Assembly (NCBI GenBank): GCA_014584465.1
Contig: JACTMU010000093.1
Span: 1-64,000, forward strand
DNA length: 64,000 nucleotides
Origin: Pseudomonadota bacterium
GTDB lineage: Bacteria; Bdellovibrionota; Bdellovibrionia; Bdellovibrionales; JACTMU01
Direction of reading: 5' to 3'
Of the stretch, positions 31,403 to 40,818 are shown in pieces (the stretch's first letter is position 1; each line of letters opens with the position of its first letter). A model generated the notes under the pieces. That model had not been told where the DNA came from, did no database searches, and saw only the letters and a program-made list of their open reading frames with translations. The position numbers and the translations under genes are program-made.

Positions 31403-32560
31403 ATGGACAACAAAATAGTTGAACGGAAAATCACACCTCATCTGAAATCTGCAACCAAAAGCGTCTTGCTCTTAGGCCCTCGTCAGGTCGGAAAGTCCAC
31501 ACTCATGGAGGCTATGGATTGTGACTTGGTGATCAATTTGGCCGATGAGGTCGAGTTTTTGACTCACTCCGGACATCCAGAAGAACTAAGGAGACTTATT
31601 GAACTTCAGAAGCCAACGCGAATCTTAATTGATGAGATACAGCGATTGCCGTCGCTTCTGAACACTGTACAAGCCCTAACTGATGGCAACAAGAAATTGA
31701 AGTTTTTTATTACAGGATCAAGTGCCAGAAAACTTAAGCGAGGGGGAGCAAACCTTCTTCCTGGAAGAGTTTTCAATTATCACCTAGGTCCCTTTGTCGC
31801 TTCTGAATTCAATTACAAAATGGGTACCGAGGTGGTTTTGAAATTTGGCGCATTGCCAGAGGTCTATCTATCAAAAAGTGAAGGCTTTCGGAAAAAACAC
31901 CTTGTATCCTATGTTGCCAATTATCTGAGAGAGGAGATCGGGCAGGAGGCTCTTGTGAGGAATCTTGACTCTTTTTCTCGTTTTCTTCAGACAGTGGTTT
32001 TGTCTGTAAGTCAGTTTGTCGATTATACGAAACTGGCAAAGGCCGCCAGAATCTCACGACATGCGTGTCCAAGGTATTTTGAGATTTTAGAAGAGACGAT
32101 GGTTGGGTATCGCATATTTCCCTTTCTTGCCGCAGAGGGCGAGTTTGATCTTATTCGACATCCAAAATTCTTCTTGTTTGACAATGGAATTTATAATGGT
32201 CTGCTCAGAAATTTCGAAAGCAGTCGGGATCGGATAGGAGTTCTGAGTGAACAGCTCATTTTCAATCAAATATTTCATTCAGCATGGGCCAATGAGAAGG
32301 CCATTGAAATGAACTCATTTCGAACAAGATCAGGAGAGGAAATTGATTTCATTGCAACTGTCGATCATCATGTTTTTGCTATTGAAGTAAAGACGTCTGA
32401 TCATATTCAAAGCGACGACATCGAAAGCCTCATGCTCTTTGACAAAGCCTATCCAAAAAACGAAGGTCTCTTCATTTTTCATCTGGGGGCCAAAGAGCGT
32501 AAGATCGGAAAGGTCTCTGTTCTCCCATGGCAGAAGGGCCTTGAAGAGATTGGGCTTTAG
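31403..32560 (+). CDS. AAA-type ATPase with C-terminal DUF4143 domain (copy 2)
   Basis: The 385-residue product has P-loop LGPRQVGKST, Walker B ILIDEIQ, the TGSSARKLKRGGANLLPGR segment, a DUF4143 part with KFFLFDNGIYNGLL, and an EEIDFIATVDHHVFAIEVKTSD end that resembles a PD-(D/E)xK nuclease strand (E..D...E.K). It is a paralogue of 5747-6931, identical over TGSSARKLKRG and close elsewhere. The C-terminus is the normal type (LPWQKGLEEIGL), unlike copy 1. Starts directly at an inverted repeat with no ribosome site. Function of the family is unsettled. Confidence 0.9.
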   Translation: MDNKIVERKITPHLKSATKSVLLLGPRQVGKSTLMEAMDCDLVINLADEVEFLTHSGHPEELRRLIELQKPTRILIDEIQRLPSLLNTVQALTDGNKKLKFFITGSSARKLKRGGANLLPGRVFNYHLGPFVASEFNYKMGTEVVLKFGALPEVYLSKSEGFRKKHLVSYVANYLREEIGQEALVRNLDSFSRFLQTVVLSVSQFVDYTKLAKAARISRHACPRYFEILEETMVGYRIFPFLAAEGEFDLIRHPKFFLFDNGIYNGLLRNFESSRDRIGVLSEQLIFNQIFHSAWANEKAIEMNSFRTRSGEEIDFIATVDHHVFAIEVKTSDHIQSDDIESLMLFDKAYPKNEGLFIFHLGAKERKIGKVSVLPWQKGLEEIGL

Positions 32561-32603
32561 TTCCCGCCAAGCACCAGTTACCGAAATGAACGGGTCATCG
32601 ACT

Positions 32604-33992
32604 TCACGCAGAGGTCAACGAAACTTCCTGATGGGCAAAATGGACTCGAACGGGCGTCAGAGTGATGGGATCAAGCTCGGTTTGACATCCTGGAATCCAG
32701 TTGGGGTCGGGGTGTTGATGGTACTTCCAAGGTGCATCAGGAAATTGCAGCGGTCTTGCAATTCCATATCGAGCGGCATGAGTGATGGCCGTGATGGAGT
32801 CAGAGAGTTTGGGCTCCTCGATGGGGCTGTCACTTCCAAAAAAGAGTCGCATCCCATTTTTTTCGATATCACTCCACGGGAAATAGTGTGGCTTGGACTG
32901 CGGCACCTTTTTTTCAAGCCAAGTGTGGTCACTCAGCCAGTGGCAGGGTTGCATGTGACAGGTCGGATGAAGTGCGGAAAGCTCTCGTAAGGTTTCAGGC
33001 CGAGCAATCTCCAGATGCTCCAGATGGAGGTCGCCCGCAATGCCCAGACGGGCGAGCGCAGACCCACATCGAGCTGCCTGCGCCACCGCCTCGTCTCCAA
33101 GAGCATGAACGGCTAGGGTCAGAGAGTGTTCCCACGTCCTTCGCATGATCGACTGAAGTTCCTCATTGGTCATGAGCGAGAGGCCATTTCCGGATCCTGA
33201 GCGGTAGGGCTCACTGACCCATGCCCCTTCGGATCCCAGCGCTCCATCGAGGTAGATCTTCACTCCACACACCCGGATCTTGTGAGCTTGGGGTGCCTTG
33301 AGGCCGTGAAGATCAGATCGAGCGCGCAAGGCTTCTTGGAGTGCTCGATCAAAATCACGAGGACCATCAGTTGAAAAGTACTGTTCAATCGCCAAGGTTA
33401 AGGGGATCTCTCCCTCAAAAAGTGAGAGTTTGGCTTCCCACTGGGTTTGATTGCAGCTCAGATCGCGAATGTGGGTGTAGCCATGTTGATTGAAGATCGA
33501 TATGCCACGAAGCAGGGACTCTCGCATTGAAGATGAGGAGGGTTTGGGGATCTTGTCCAAGACGCTGTTCATGGCTAGATCCACGAGGATTCCCGTTGGC
33601 AACCCCTTGATGTCACGAAGGATCTTCCCACCCGTTGGGTCACTCAATGAGAGTGGTGTTGGGCGCCAGTCGCCGGGCGTTCCCTCAAGAAGTCCTGATT
33701 GACAGAGTGCCACGGTGTTGACCCACAGAGCGTGGCGATCTGCTCGCCAGAGGACCATGGGGCGATCCCCCGACATTTTGTCGAGATCGAGTCGGTTGGG
33801 CGGATCCTCGTGATCTGGCCACTCATTGTCGTTCCAGCCCGATCCAAGAATCCAACCATCGATGTCGGGGATCGGTTGTGGGATGAGGAGAAGGTCCTCC
33901 TTGGAGCGAAAATGACGACAGGAGAGGAGTCGGCTGTTGTAACCTGTTCCGAGCCAATGGACATGACTGTCATAGCAACACTCAATGATCAT
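32604..33992 (-). CDS. Amidohydrolase of the YtcJ type (Amidohydro_3)
   Basis: The 462-residue product has the metal-binding DSHVH, then LGSGWNDNEW, RADRHALWVNT (a YtcJ hallmark), the bridging Lys in GVKIYLDGALGSEGA, His in VHALGDEAV, LEHLEIA, and the last Asp in FGSDSPIEE. The full set of residues for a binuclear metal centre is there, so it should be active; substrates of this group are poorly known amides or cyclic ureides. No signal peptide. It stands between the ATPase (convergent) and the Gly/Met-rich gene. Confidence 0.9.
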   Translation of the reverse strand: MIIECCYDSHVHWLGTGYNSRLLSCRHFRSKEDLLLIPQPIPDIDGWILGSGWNDNEWPDHEDPPNRLDLDKMSGDRPMVLWRADRHALWVNTVALCQSGLLEGTPGDWRPTPLSLSDPTGGKILRDIKGLPTGILVDLAMNSVLDKIPKPSSSSMRESLLRGISIFNQHGYTHIRDLSCNQTQWEAKLSLFEGEIPLTLAIEQYFSTDGPRDFDRALQEALRARSDLHGLKAPQAHKIRVCGVKIYLDGALGSEGAWVSEPYRSGSGNGLSLMTNEELQSIMRRTWEHSLTLAVHALGDEAVAQAARCGSALARLGIAGDLHLEHLEIARPETLRELSALHPTCHMQPCHWLSDHTWLEKKVPQSKPHYFPWSDIEKNGMRLFFGSDSPIEEPKLSDSITAITHAARYGIARPLQFPDAPWKYHQHPDPNWIPGCQTELDPITLTPVRVHFAHQEVSLTSA

Positions 33993-34025
33993 GCCTAGGT
34001 CTTTACCTCTAAAATGGGGGGAGAT

Positions 34026-36023
34026 TCAATCCAGAACTTTGAACCCGGATCTGAAATTAGAAATGGAGATAAAAATCATCAAAGGTGCTGCCAGAGCATA
34101 AAGCGCAGAGAAAATAGGCCGAGGCGTATCCCCAGTTCTTCTGTAGTAGGGGTCATAGTATCCACGACGACGGCCATAAGGGGCATACCCGCCACCGACA
34201 CCTCCGCCGATGCCACCACGAATTCCAAGGCTGTAGCCTCCGCCTCCGCCTCCATAGCTGCTAAAGGCACCACCACCATAGAGGACATTTTGCAGCTGGG
34301 CTTGCAATTGGTAGAGCTGCATCTGAAGGTCCGAGGCAATCCTCATGCGTTGCTGTTGCTCCTGCTGCACGCGCATCTGCATCTGCATCTGAAGCTCAAG
34401 TTGCATTTGATATTGCTGCATCATCTGCGATTGATAATCAAAGCCAAGCGTACCTCCGCCAGGCATCATCCCTGGCATTCCTAAGCCGCCCATACCGCCC
34501 ATGCCCATACCAGGTCCCCAGGGTCCCATACCCATACCACCCCAAGGTCCACCCATGCCCATGCCAGGCCCCCAAGGTCCCATTCCACCCATACCCATGC
34601 CGAGTCCCATGCCCATGCCCATGCCCATGCCAGGTCCCCACGGTCCCATTCCACCCATACCCATGCCAGGCCCCCAAGGTCCCATTCCACCCATGCCCAT
34701 GCCGAGTCCCATACCCATACCCATACCCATGCCCATGCCGGGTCCCATGCCCATACCGCCCCATGGTCCCATACCGGGCATGAACATTCCGCCGTTCATC
34801 ATGGCGTAGGGGTTCATCATGGGGTTAAAGCCCCCCATGCCGCCCATACCGTACATTCCGCCGTAGGGTCCCATCATGCCCATGGGTCCCATCCCAAATC
34901 CGCCACCGCCCATTCCACCGGCGCAGCCAAAGCCTCCAGCACCAAATCCGCCATTGATGGCCCCATAGAGCCCACCCATAAAGAATGGGAAGGCATAGCC
35001 AAGGGCCCCATAGGGGTTGGTCCCCCAGCCCAACTTGGCATTGTATTTGGCCGCTTGTGAATATCCAAGGTATCCAAGGGCCGCCGAGCCGAGCGCCCCG
35101 ACTGTACCGCCAAGGATCTCCCATTTTCGATTTTTGGAGGTCTTTCGACGCTCCTTCATTGCACACTCCCAGCAACCATTGTGGGCTTCGAGCTTATCTT
35201 CCCACTCATCATCGAGATCCTTCTTTCTGTACTTGATGGCGTCTTTGATGTCCTTCTTGGTCTCCTTGATTTGGGCAATCTCCGTATCGATCCCCGGGTC
35301 ATTGATCACCTCTTTACAAGCATCTCTGATGCTTTCGCTACGTGGCAGTTTGCCACCCTTCCAGATCTCAGTATTATTGCAAAGTGAGATTTGAAAGCCA
35401 TTCTTTCCGCTTATGCACGCCTTTGACACAGTTTGGAGCGGTTTGAATGCCTCATCCTTGACCATAGCATCGAGGACGTCTTCCTTGGGGCTTTGTAGGG
35501 CACCATTAATTTTATCTTTATCTGGTTTGCCTGATGGCGTCTTTAAACTATTGTCGAGGTATTTTGCCGCAATCTCTTCAATGGCGCTGGGGTCCATTGC
35601 GCTGACAACGCTCCCAGCCAGATTTGTCGTTGAATACTCAGCGGACTTGCTGGCGGAATTAGGGGAATATTGCGAATCCCAGTACTTTGTGAGTTCCGTT
35701 CGAAGATCACCCACTGTACAGCCCAGTAACTTTTCGGAGTTCAATCTGGTTTCGATCAGGGTGCGGTAGTTGTCATCGACTTGATTCAAAAAGCGTTTGA
35801 GACGAGTGGCTTTTTTCTTGGCTTCTTTCATATCATCTTCGACGTCATCGAGATCATCTTCGAGAGCGTCGAGTTCGTCGTCTTCGTCGTAGGCGCCGCC
35901 GCCGATGCCGTTGGGCCATGGGCACATGGGGTTTGCGTAGTAGGCGCCGGTTCCCCAGAATGCGTGGGCGAAGTCGGTGCAGATGAGCGCAATGATCGGC
36001 ACAATAAAAAGCCTGGCTTTCAT
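34026..36023 (-). CDS. Exported Gly/Met/Pro-rich repeat protein with coiled-coil N-terminus
   Basis: Signal peptide (LFIVPIIALICTDFAHA) after a GAGGAG ribosome site. The 665-residue product then has an acidic coiled coil (LDALEDDLDDVEDDMKEAKKKATRL), a Cys-containing helical part, a Gly-rich membrane-like segment, about 140 residues of near-perfect Gly-Met repeats with PWGPGM units, a Gln/Met-rich helix (QMQLELQMQMQM), and a Gly/Tyr/Arg tail. No family recognised. Its plan (helical front, Gly-rich back) parallels the protein at 29176-31275, which suggests a similar surface or scaffold role. A TATACT -10-like box lies 38 bases upstream. Confidence 0.75.
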   Translation of the reverse strand: MKARLFIVPIIALICTDFAHAFWGTGAYYANPMCPWPNGIGGGAYDEDDELDALEDDLDDVEDDMKEAKKKATRLKRFLNQVDDNYRTLIETRLNSEKLLGCTVGDLRTELTKYWDSQYSPNSASKSAEYSTTNLAGSVVSAMDPSAIEEIAAKYLDNSLKTPSGKPDKDKINGALQSPKEDVLDAMVKDEAFKPLQTVSKACISGKNGFQISLCNNTEIWKGGKLPRSESIRDACKEVINDPGIDTEIAQIKETKKDIKDAIKYRKKDLDDEWEDKLEAHNGCWECAMKERRKTSKNRKWEILGGTVGALGSAALGYLGYSQAAKYNAKLGWGTNPYGALGYAFPFFMGGLYGAINGGFGAGGFGCAGGMGGGGFGMGPMGMMGPYGGMYGMGGMGGFNPMMNPYAMMNGGMFMPGMGPWGGMGMGPGMGMGMGMGMGLGMGMGGMGPWGPGMGMGGMGPWGPGMGMGMGMGLGMGMGGMGPWGPGMGMGGPWGGMGMGPWGPGMGMGGMGGLGMPGMMPGGGTLGFDYQSQMMQQYQMQLELQMQMQMRVQQEQQQRMRIASDLQMQLYQLQAQLQNVLYGGGAFSSYGGGGGGYSLGIRGGIGGGVGGGYAPYGRRRGYYDPYYRRTGDTPRPIFSALYALAAPLMIFISISNFRSGFKVLD
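34496..34800. repeat. Tandem Gly-Met-Gly coding repeats
   Basis: Nested repeats of 6, 12 and about 45 bases (CCCATG/CCCATA hexamers, and larger units coding GMGGMGPWGPGMGMG). Copy number is likely to vary by slippage without breaking the frame. Confidence 0.85.
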
Positions 36024-36485
36024 GTTCGTCTCCTCAAGTAGGATTCTTCATCCATTACTAAGTATACATTTCGTCAGGGAAGGGTCGTGACTTGACCTGT
36101 CGGCTCCGATTCTGGCCTTTGAGCGAGGTCGAGGGGGGTACTCCCGTCCCTGAACGTTATTCCTATTTGTAGCTAGACCAGATCGAGCTCCATTGGAGAT
36201 TCGATTTTCAAGACCTGGTTTTTCCGGTCGATCTGAGTGTTCTGAAGGAATGAACGTGTCACTGGAACGTATGGGCAGGGGATCGATCGGAGGGAATGAA
36301 CGGGTACACCCTGAGGTAAAGCAAAATCCATGCCGACGACTCTAGTTACAAGAGTTCTGCTTCTTGCTGTTCAAAACTTGGACAGATGTGAACTCTTTGG
36401 GTCACTCGCCAACCTCCACCCGCTTTGCTCCGTTCAGATCTGGGTCTAAAGCAGATGGTTTGGTTGGATCGAAAATGGGGTGTTG
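36024..36485. other. Intergenic region with candidate promoter for the Gly/Met-rich gene
   Basis: About 460 bases without a gene. A TATACT box on the minus strand at 36061-36066 is a fair -10 for the gene ending at 34026, though the -35 is not convincing. The rest holds nothing I recognise. Confidence 0.45.
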
Positions 36486-37541
36486 CTACTCCTGGGAATC
36501 GGGGATGGGAACGATGAGTTGCATCTGCTTGAGTGCCTCCACCGCCGGTTTTGGAGTGAAATTCGATTCAAAGAGGCCCCATGCCTTCTTCTCATCGGAG
36601 TTTGAAGGGGCATCTTGAAAAGAGTAGATGAAGCTCTTTTGAATCCACGAAAGCTCTTGGGTGCGCTGAAGAGCCTCTACCAGGTAACGAGCTTGAGTCT
36701 CGACGTCAACGCACTCATCATCTTCTTCGGGATTGCTGCACCAACCAGTTTCCGTGAGCCAAAAGGGTTTCACCTTAACGTCAGGATGTTCCGCGTAGTA
36801 GAGATCGAGAAGTTCTTTGATTCCAGTCTGAAACCAGCCACCGCGGGTCAGTTTGGTGATCAGAGTTGAAGGGGTCTTTTCATAGATGTGATAGGAGATG
36901 ATGTCGATGTAGTCACCACCCTTTTCAAGGATTTTTCTGAGCCATGCACGGCCATCTTTTGATGGATCAGAGCTCTCACGATGGGCAAGGTCAGGGCCAA
37001 TCACCTTTGCATCGGGATCGACGGATTTGATGGTCGCATGGGCAACCTTAAGAAGTTGAACGTAGTCCTCGGGACTGCCATCAAAGAAATGTTTGTAGTT
37101 GGGCTCATTCCAAATTCCCCAATGTTGAATCTTTCCCTTAAAGTGAGTGGAAGTCTCTTTAACAAAGTTGGCCCAATCGGTCAGTTGGCTTGGGGGTGTG
37201 GCATGACTTCTCTTTCCGTTGGCCCAACCTGGCGTGTAGGCCAGAGAGGCAAAGATCTTGAGGTTTTGCTCTTGAGCCTTTTCGACGATGCGATCCAAAC
37301 ACTCAAAATCAAAAACTCCCTGCTCGGATTCGATCCGATCCCAATTCATATCCACTCGGATCCACTGGGTTCCGATCTCTTTGATCGCCAAGATCTTTTG
37401 TTTGGTCTTTCCACAGGGAGCGTGAATGTTAAGCCCCCATTCAAACGAAGGCTCACTCGTGGTGATCGATGGAGTTCCATTGGCCAACACCCTACATGGG
37501 ATTGAGATCAAAATTGCAAAGAAGACATTTCCGATTTTCAT
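36486..37541 (-). CDS. Exported glycoside hydrolase of clan GH-A (GH39/GH5-like)
   Basis: Signal peptide (VFFAILISIPCRVLA) after GGAGG. The barrel is plain: WIRVDMNWDRIESEQGVFDF, LKIFASLAYTPGWANG, acid/base Glu in HWGIWNEPNYKHFF, GPDLAHRESS, ISYHIYEK, and nucleophile Glu in FWLTETGWCS. At 351 residues it is a single catalytic domain, acting on an unknown beta-linked polysaccharide in the periplasm or outside. Monocistronic. Confidence 0.9.
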   Translation of the reverse strand: MKIGNVFFAILISIPCRVLANGTPSITTSEPSFEWGLNIHAPCGKTKQKILAIKEIGTQWIRVDMNWDRIESEQGVFDFECLDRIVEKAQEQNLKIFASLAYTPGWANGKRSHATPPSQLTDWANFVKETSTHFKGKIQHWGIWNEPNYKHFFDGSPEDYVQLLKVAHATIKSVDPDAKVIGPDLAHRESSDPSKDGRAWLRKILEKGGDYIDIISYHIYEKTPSTLITKLTRGGWFQTGIKELLDLYYAEHPDVKVKPFWLTETGWCSNPEEDDECVDVETQARYLVEALQRTQELSWIQKSFIYSFQDAPSNSDEKKAWGLFESNFTPKPAVEALKQMQLIVPIPDSQE

Positions 37542-37714
37542 GGCGATTCCTCCATTTCAATATGTTGTCAGTCTCAAAAAAAAGATCTGCAACCACGTGA
37601 TTGCCCTCTTGAAATGTGAGAGGGACTTCATGCTCTTATACTACATAGGGTGAAAAAAGTATATGGGCCGCGACGAAGCTAGAAAGAATTTCCATGGTGT
37701 CAAAAGGTTCGCCA

Positions 37715-40369
37715 CTACTGAGGCAGTTCACTTTGAAACTGGTAGAGAAGTGTCTGAACTTGGTTGCTGAGTTTGTAGTTTCGAAATGCGCAGACACGCT
37801 CCATCTGATCATGACGACCTAGACTTGCAAGATGGTCATAGTCGACGATCACCGATTTGTAGAGGTCGGGTTCTTGAAGTTGATCCGCGAGTCTTTTGAT
37901 GTGGCCCTCGGCAAATTGATTGGTCAAAATGGAACCGCGGCAGAATTCATCAAACTCACCACGGTTCTTTTCAAAGGCGAGAGATTGAATACAAAGTTTA
38001 GCGATGATCTTCTTAAGCGCTTCACCGTTGTCGTAGGTTCCCAGCAGAACTTTATCTTCATCGAGGTTGATTCGAATGGGGTAGCGGGGGCCATGAAAGA
38101 GCCCGTTGAAGGGATATTGAACCAGCTCCAGAAAAAAATTCTTTGGGTCATAGATGTTGGCCAAAGCCACCTTCCACGTCTTGTTCCAAATGGATGAGGG
38201 GGGATTCTCCTTCCAATCGTTTCGGGCCCGTTTGTACCCCGGTGCCTCTTTGACCAACCGAGCGAAGACCTCCTTGAGGTTGTTTCGGTGGGTTCCGTAG
38301 GTGCCATCGAGAACGTCGTGCATGATGTTGAGCATCCCGAGAAAGTAGTCCTTCACAGAAGTTTCAAGGGCGGCCATGTTGTTGTTTGAGATGACCAGTG
38401 CGTTGTTGAGATCCAACTCGGCGAGAGCTTGAGATTGCATATCGCCGGTGCCACCATTGAGGCTATCTCCAATGGTCTTCATGATCGAATTTCCAGAGAC
38501 GGTGAGAAGATCTTGAACGTGCCGGTCGTTGATCTGTCCTGAACGAATGAACTGCCGATAGTCATAAAGTGCGATGGTCTCAATTCGCTGTTTGAGAAAG
38601 TTGGGTTGCTGATAGAGGACGTTGAGCTCCTTGTAGACGCTTCGAATGACATTTTCGGCAGCTTCCTTGATGGGGGTTTCTCCTTGTACAACCTTCATCG
38701 CGTTTAAGGATTCAAGAACTCTTGTGAGTTTCGGAAGAAGGTTCTCAATGTTGTTGATGACAATGCGAGATTCATCAACCTCTCGAAGTTCGGTGGACTC
38801 TTTCTCGGCCATCTTTAAGCGATCAGAAATCTTGAGGAGGTAATTTCGAACATTGTAGATACTGTCGAGGACCGAGACGCCTGGATCTTTAAGAGCTTCG
38901 GTCACCAGATTGACCTCATCCACTACAATGAAGTCTTTGAGGTACTCCATGACAGTGGTTTTCGACATCTGCATGATCTTGGTGTAGTTCTTATAAATGA
39001 CCCCAAGGAGCTCGTCGGGTTTGTCTAAGGAGCAATGGAACTGTCCGTTGTTTTCGAGGAAGGCTCTCCATCCTCCAAAGCGGCCGTTGTTGGAGTTGTA
39101 GATGACCTTACACTTCGGATCTTCCCAAGTATCTTTCCCTCCGTAGAGACCTGTAATGGGAGGTGGAACTTCATTCCCCCATCCCATGAGGAGGAATGGG
39201 AGCTGATTGGCAGGGAAGTTGCTCGTGATGAAATTGACATTGGACTTATCACCCCAAACACCGCCGGTCATCTCATCGATGATTCGCTCAATCATGTCGA
39301 GCACAAGAACTTTTTGGGCCTTTGGCTCTGCGGTCTTCTGAAATGATTCCATCGTAAGACGCAAGTAATTGAAAGTGGAGGTCACATTGTTCTCATCTTT
39401 CATAAAGTTGACCACGTCGGTCCAAACTTCATTTTTTCGATTGGCATCATATTTCGTCATGGGCTCGGCGCCGAAGTGAATCTTTAGAACCCAGTTCGAG
39501 ATGCGAGGAATGTCTCGTGCAAGAACAAAGTAGGATTCAAGGGGGTTGTAGGAGTTTCCCGCTTTGATCGGTGTGTGGTAGAGCCGACTGTAGTTGGCAA
39601 GTTCGCTTTGAAGATCTTTGTGCATCTCAATTTGGCAAAAGGAGTCCGTCGTGACTTCAGCGAGGCAGGACAAGGTGTTCCAGAGCTTGGTCATGCTGAG
39701 GCTCTGAAGGGCGGCATTGAAACGACTGTTTCGAATGGCAAAAAAGAGCTTTTCAAGGACGGAGGAGATTCTGGTGGTGTATCCTGAGTAATCTCCGTTT
39801 CCCACGAGATTTCCAATGAGCTGGGTTGTGGACTCAAGCATCGGTATGATTTGGGCTCCTGAGCTATGGACGCAATCCTCGTTGTCTGGGTTGTTGATGT
39901 TGTCAAGAACATGTTCGGAAAGTGCCATTCCTTCCAAAAAAGAGTCATTGATCATCTGTTTGGTTTGAACTGCATCGGTTGCAATGGTGGCAGCTTTGAG
40001 AGTCGTCTCCTGTAGGAGTAGGATTCCCAATTTCTTTAGCGGAGTGAGTTTGCCTGTAGCCTTACTTCGTAGACCTTCGATCTTCGATCCAAGCTGGGAC
40101 ACCTCATCGACATCGGATGCACGATTTCTTTCTAACTCAATAAGCTTCTTGATTTCTGTCAACCGAAAGAGTTTTGCATTGTCAGCAAAGAGTGAGCACT
40201 CCTTTTTGCTTTTGAGGCTCTGAATTCCATTGATCAGGTTGTTCATGCTCGCTTCAGCTGCGAGCGTCCACCGGCCTTGAGAGGAGCAGCTCTCCATAGC
40301 AAGTGCGAACTCGCCGCCACAGACGATGGAGACCGCAATGAAAAATAGAGTTAAAAGTCCACGTACCAT
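37715..40369 (-). CDS. Large exported protein of unknown function
   Basis: Start at 40369 follows AGGGG by 5 bases and gives a clear signal peptide (LLTLFFIAVSIVCGGEFALA). The mature part, about 860 residues, is nearly all helix, with scattered Cys (SCSSQG, KECSL, EDCVHSSG, LSCLAE, SFCQIE) that may pair in the periplasm. No repeats and no known motif were seen. It is flanked by gene-free regions and seems monocistronic. Confidence 0.75.
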   Translation of the reverse strand: MVRGLLTLFFIAVSIVCGGEFALAMESCSSQGRWTLAAEASMNNLINGIQSLKSKKECSLFADNAKLFRLTEIKKLIELERNRASDVDEVSQLGSKIEGLRSKATGKLTPLKKLGILLLQETTLKAATIATDAVQTKQMINDSFLEGMALSEHVLDNINNPDNEDCVHSSGAQIIPMLESTTQLIGNLVGNGDYSGYTTRISSVLEKLFFAIRNSRFNAALQSLSMTKLWNTLSCLAEVTTDSFCQIEMHKDLQSELANYSRLYHTPIKAGNSYNPLESYFVLARDIPRISNWVLKIHFGAEPMTKYDANRKNEVWTDVVNFMKDENNVTSTFNYLRLTMESFQKTAEPKAQKVLVLDMIERIIDEMTGGVWGDKSNVNFITSNFPANQLPFLLMGWGNEVPPPITGLYGGKDTWEDPKCKVIYNSNNGRFGGWRAFLENNGQFHCSLDKPDELLGVIYKNYTKIMQMSKTTVMEYLKDFIVVDEVNLVTEALKDPGVSVLDSIYNVRNYLLKISDRLKMAEKESTELREVDESRIVINNIENLLPKLTRVLESLNAMKVVQGETPIKEAAENVIRSVYKELNVLYQQPNFLKQRIETIALYDYRQFIRSGQINDRHVQDLLTVSGNSIMKTIGDSLNGGTGDMQSQALAELDLNNALVISNNNMAALETSVKDYFLGMLNIMHDVLDGTYGTHRNNLKEVFARLVKEAPGYKRARNDWKENPPSSIWNKTWKVALANIYDPKNFFLELVQYPFNGLFHGPRYPIRINLDEDKVLLGTYDNGEALKKIIAKLCIQSLAFEKNRGEFDEFCRGSILTNQFAEGHIKRLADQLQEPDLYKSVIVDYDHLASLGRHDQMERVCAFRNYKLSNQVQTLLYQFQSELPQ

Positions 40370-40559
40370 AAATTCCCCTCTATTCACAATCCGTGCCAAT
40401 AGGCGAATGACGAAAGATCCAATCTGTAGGAGTTAGCGAGATCTATTGGGTTAGCGAGTGAAAATTAAGATGCAATTCCTTCAGGACTGTTGAGAATATC
40501 GACGACAAAGAGCCTCTTTCTTTTATTTGTGGGAGCTTAAAATAAAGTTGTGGTTGAGG

Positions 40560-40726
40560 TATAGTCCGTTCGGAAAATTCTGCGATGCAAATTACGACGG
40601 TGTTTTTTATCAGATTGAACAAAGATCGACGAAGAACTAGCCAGAAGCTAATTCGAGGAGATCTTTGTTCAATCTGGTGAAAAAGAACAAGCAAGTTGTG
40701 TCGTAGAATTTTCCGAACGGACTATA
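40560..40726. repeat. 167-base nested inverted-repeat element
   Basis: Outer arms 40560-40585 and 40701-40726 match as inverted repeats at 25 of 26 bases (TATAGTCCGTTCGGAAAATT). Inner arms around 40610-40628 (CAGATTGAACAAAGATC) and 40660-40677 match exactly, and the stretch between is similar too. The loop carries CGACGAAGAACTAGCCAG (40627 on), a relative of 3893-3910. A non-autonomous mobile element or large extragenic hairpin is likely. Confidence 0.7.
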
Positions 40727-40746
40727 TTCAATATTCAATTGAGATC

Positions 40747-40787
40747 AAAAAGCAAAAGGCCACATCTTCTGGATGCGACCTTTTGCT
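40747..40787 (-). terminator. Rho-independent terminator of the 166-residue gene
   Basis: Read on the minus strand: AGCAAAAGG, then a further paired CGCATC/GATGTG block, a short loop, CCTTTTGCT and a T run. A 15-base stem in all. It lies about 30 bases beyond the stop at 40819. Confidence 0.75.
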
Positions 40788-40818
40788 GGCATCAACTCAA
40801 TGAAGTTGATTCTTACTC

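Larger units (their letters stand above)
40370..40818. other. Intergenic region with hairpin element and terminator
   Basis: About 450 bases between two minus-strand genes. It holds the 167-base hairpin at 40560-40726 and the terminator at 40751-40787, both listed. Nothing coding. Confidence 0.65.

Noticed and set aside
34481-34764. Long His/Gly/Tyr or Trp-rich frames opposite or beside the Gly-Met repeats
   Set aside because: They are shadows caused by the repeat; the chosen frame has the signal peptide and ribosome site.
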